64,000 nt of DNA, taken from positions 1-64,000 of the forward strand of contig JAFSXU010000033.1 in assembly GCA_017443895.1 (NCBI GenBank). The letters are read 5' to 3'. This stretch comes from Clostridia bacterium (lineage in GTDB: Bacteria; Bacillota; Clostridia; UBA1381). Below are positions 63,565 to 64,000 of this stretch, in pieces; position 1 is the stretch's first letter; the number at the start of each line of letters is the position of its first letter. The notes beneath the pieces were generated by a model. That model was not told where the DNA came from. It saw only the letters and a list, made by a program, of their open reading frames with translations, and did no database searches. The position numbers and the translations under genes are program-made.

Positions 63565-63746
63565 ATTAAACTCAATACAATACATTTGTTAAAAATGTAC
63601 GCTCAATGGTTGAGTTTAATTATGGAATATCAAATGGTGAAGCAGTTATGCTTGTCTGGGTGTTTTATATCGGTATTTCAATTATTTTCGGTAGCACGAA
63701 AGAGCGGACATTTTATGTGTGTCGCTTTTTGGTGGCACACTTTTTT
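63565..63746 (+). promoter_or_regulatory. Leader with antiterminator/terminator switch (candidate riboswitch or attenuator)
   Basis: ATTAAACTCAA (63565-63575) pairs with TTGAGTTTAAT (63610-63620) around an inner ACATTT/AAATGT hairpin. Further down, AAAGAGCGGACA (63699-63710) can pair with TGTCGCTTTTT (63720-63730). Alternatively GTGTGTC (63717-63723) pairs with GGCACAC (63734-63740) followed by six T residues, a terminator. The two folds share 63720-63723 and cannot coexist. The T-run ends 18 bp before the ATG, placing the switch at the gene it would control. The ligand or sensing part is not recognised. Confidence 0.6.
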
Positions 63747-63764
63747 GATTGCGGAGGAAATAAT

Positions 63765-64000
63765 ATGAATACTACGATTATTACTGCTGATGTAAATGGA
63801 AAAACAGCGGAGTTTTTTAAGGTCTACGGTGAGGGAATATCAAACGGCGAGGTACTCAAAAGACTGTTGCTTGATGTTTCGGGAGAATATATTGACGGCG
63901 CTGTGGAACTTGCAATGTGGTATTTTGATGTGATAACATCACAGAACGCAAAAGAAGATCGTATCGAAGTTCTATATATTTTTACAACGCTTTGTATGAC
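63765..64000 (+). CDS. Hypothetical protein, cut by window end
   Basis: An open frame from ATG 63765 with GGAGG 10-14 bp upstream continues to the window edge (78 residues seen). The product begins MNTTIITADVNGKTAEFFKV and continues with VLKRLLLDVSGEYIDG and AVELAMWYFDVITSQ. It has no signal peptide or membrane segment in the visible part and matches no family I know. The attenuator-like leader just upstream suggests its expression responds to a metabolite or other signal. Confidence 0.6.
   Translation, partial: MNTTIITADVNGKTAEFFKVYGEGISNGEVLKRLLLDVSGEYIDGAVELAMWYFDVITSQNAKEDRIEVLYIFTTLCM

Noticed and set aside
63529-63768. 79-codon hydrophobic open frame
   Set aside because: It spans the leader stem-loops and the terminator, lacks a ribosome site, and overlaps the better-supported start at 63765.

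Overview
The window reads as chromosomal DNA of an AT-rich gut-type Clostridia (Bacillota). The evidence is low GC, SLH-domain surface proteins, LplB/YtcP-type sugar ABC permeases with a lipoprotein binding protein, many AraC regulators with cupin sensors, and a core block of hisHF, a DUF512 protein, der, plsY, gpsA, trkA and trkH. The species cannot be named from the sequence alone.

Positions 1-49474 look like an accessory island. The 3' end of an elongator tRNA-Met (1-65) is followed by a terminator. The 47 bp at 64-110 recur exactly at 49428-49474. A broken large serine recombinase lies just inside the left copy, and IS3 and IS200/IS605 debris lies at the right copy. The cargo is carbohydrate metabolism in four blocks: (a) 1.6-6.3 kb, a FucI-like sugar isomerase, a small carrier-like protein, SufS, SufE and an AraC regulator; (b) 6.6-35.0 kb, an AraC regulator divergent from a long run of secreted modular proteins (two giant heparinase II/III-type lyases, LamG-like proteins, two SLH proteins), an ABC importer without its ATPase, two tandem cytoplasmic heparinase II/III paralogues and a 58-residue peptide gene; (c) 35.1-40.3 kb, a candidate structured RNA leader followed by RraA-like, SDR, DhuI-like, GH88, Gfo/Idh/MocA and cupin genes; (d) 40.4-48.5 kb, an AraC regulator divergent from an OYE-type flavoenzyme, SDR, FAD flavoprotein, D-2-hydroxyacid dehydrogenase, TIM-barrel isomerase and a second FucI-like protein.

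Blocks b and c fit together. Extracellular lyases cut a uronic-acid polysaccharide, the ABC importer brings in unsaturated oligosaccharides, the cytoplasmic lyases and GH88 release unsaturated uronate, and DhuI plus the SDR take it towards 2-keto-3-deoxygluconate. No sulfatase, KDG kinase or KDPG aldolase is present. Block d is a set of redox and isomerase genes whose pathway I do not recognise.

From about 50 kb the content is housekeeping, with one clear defence-type candidate. At 50956-52101 a compact retron-like unit has a reverse transcriptase with the NAxxH, YxDD and TGxVVN motifs, preceded by a foldable RNA resembling msr-msd. It sits between a PrsW-like membrane protease and hisH. The right end holds a VTC/DUF4956 pair and, at 63439-63746, a strong promoter and leader with mutually exclusive antiterminator and terminator hairpins just before an unknown gene cut by the window end.
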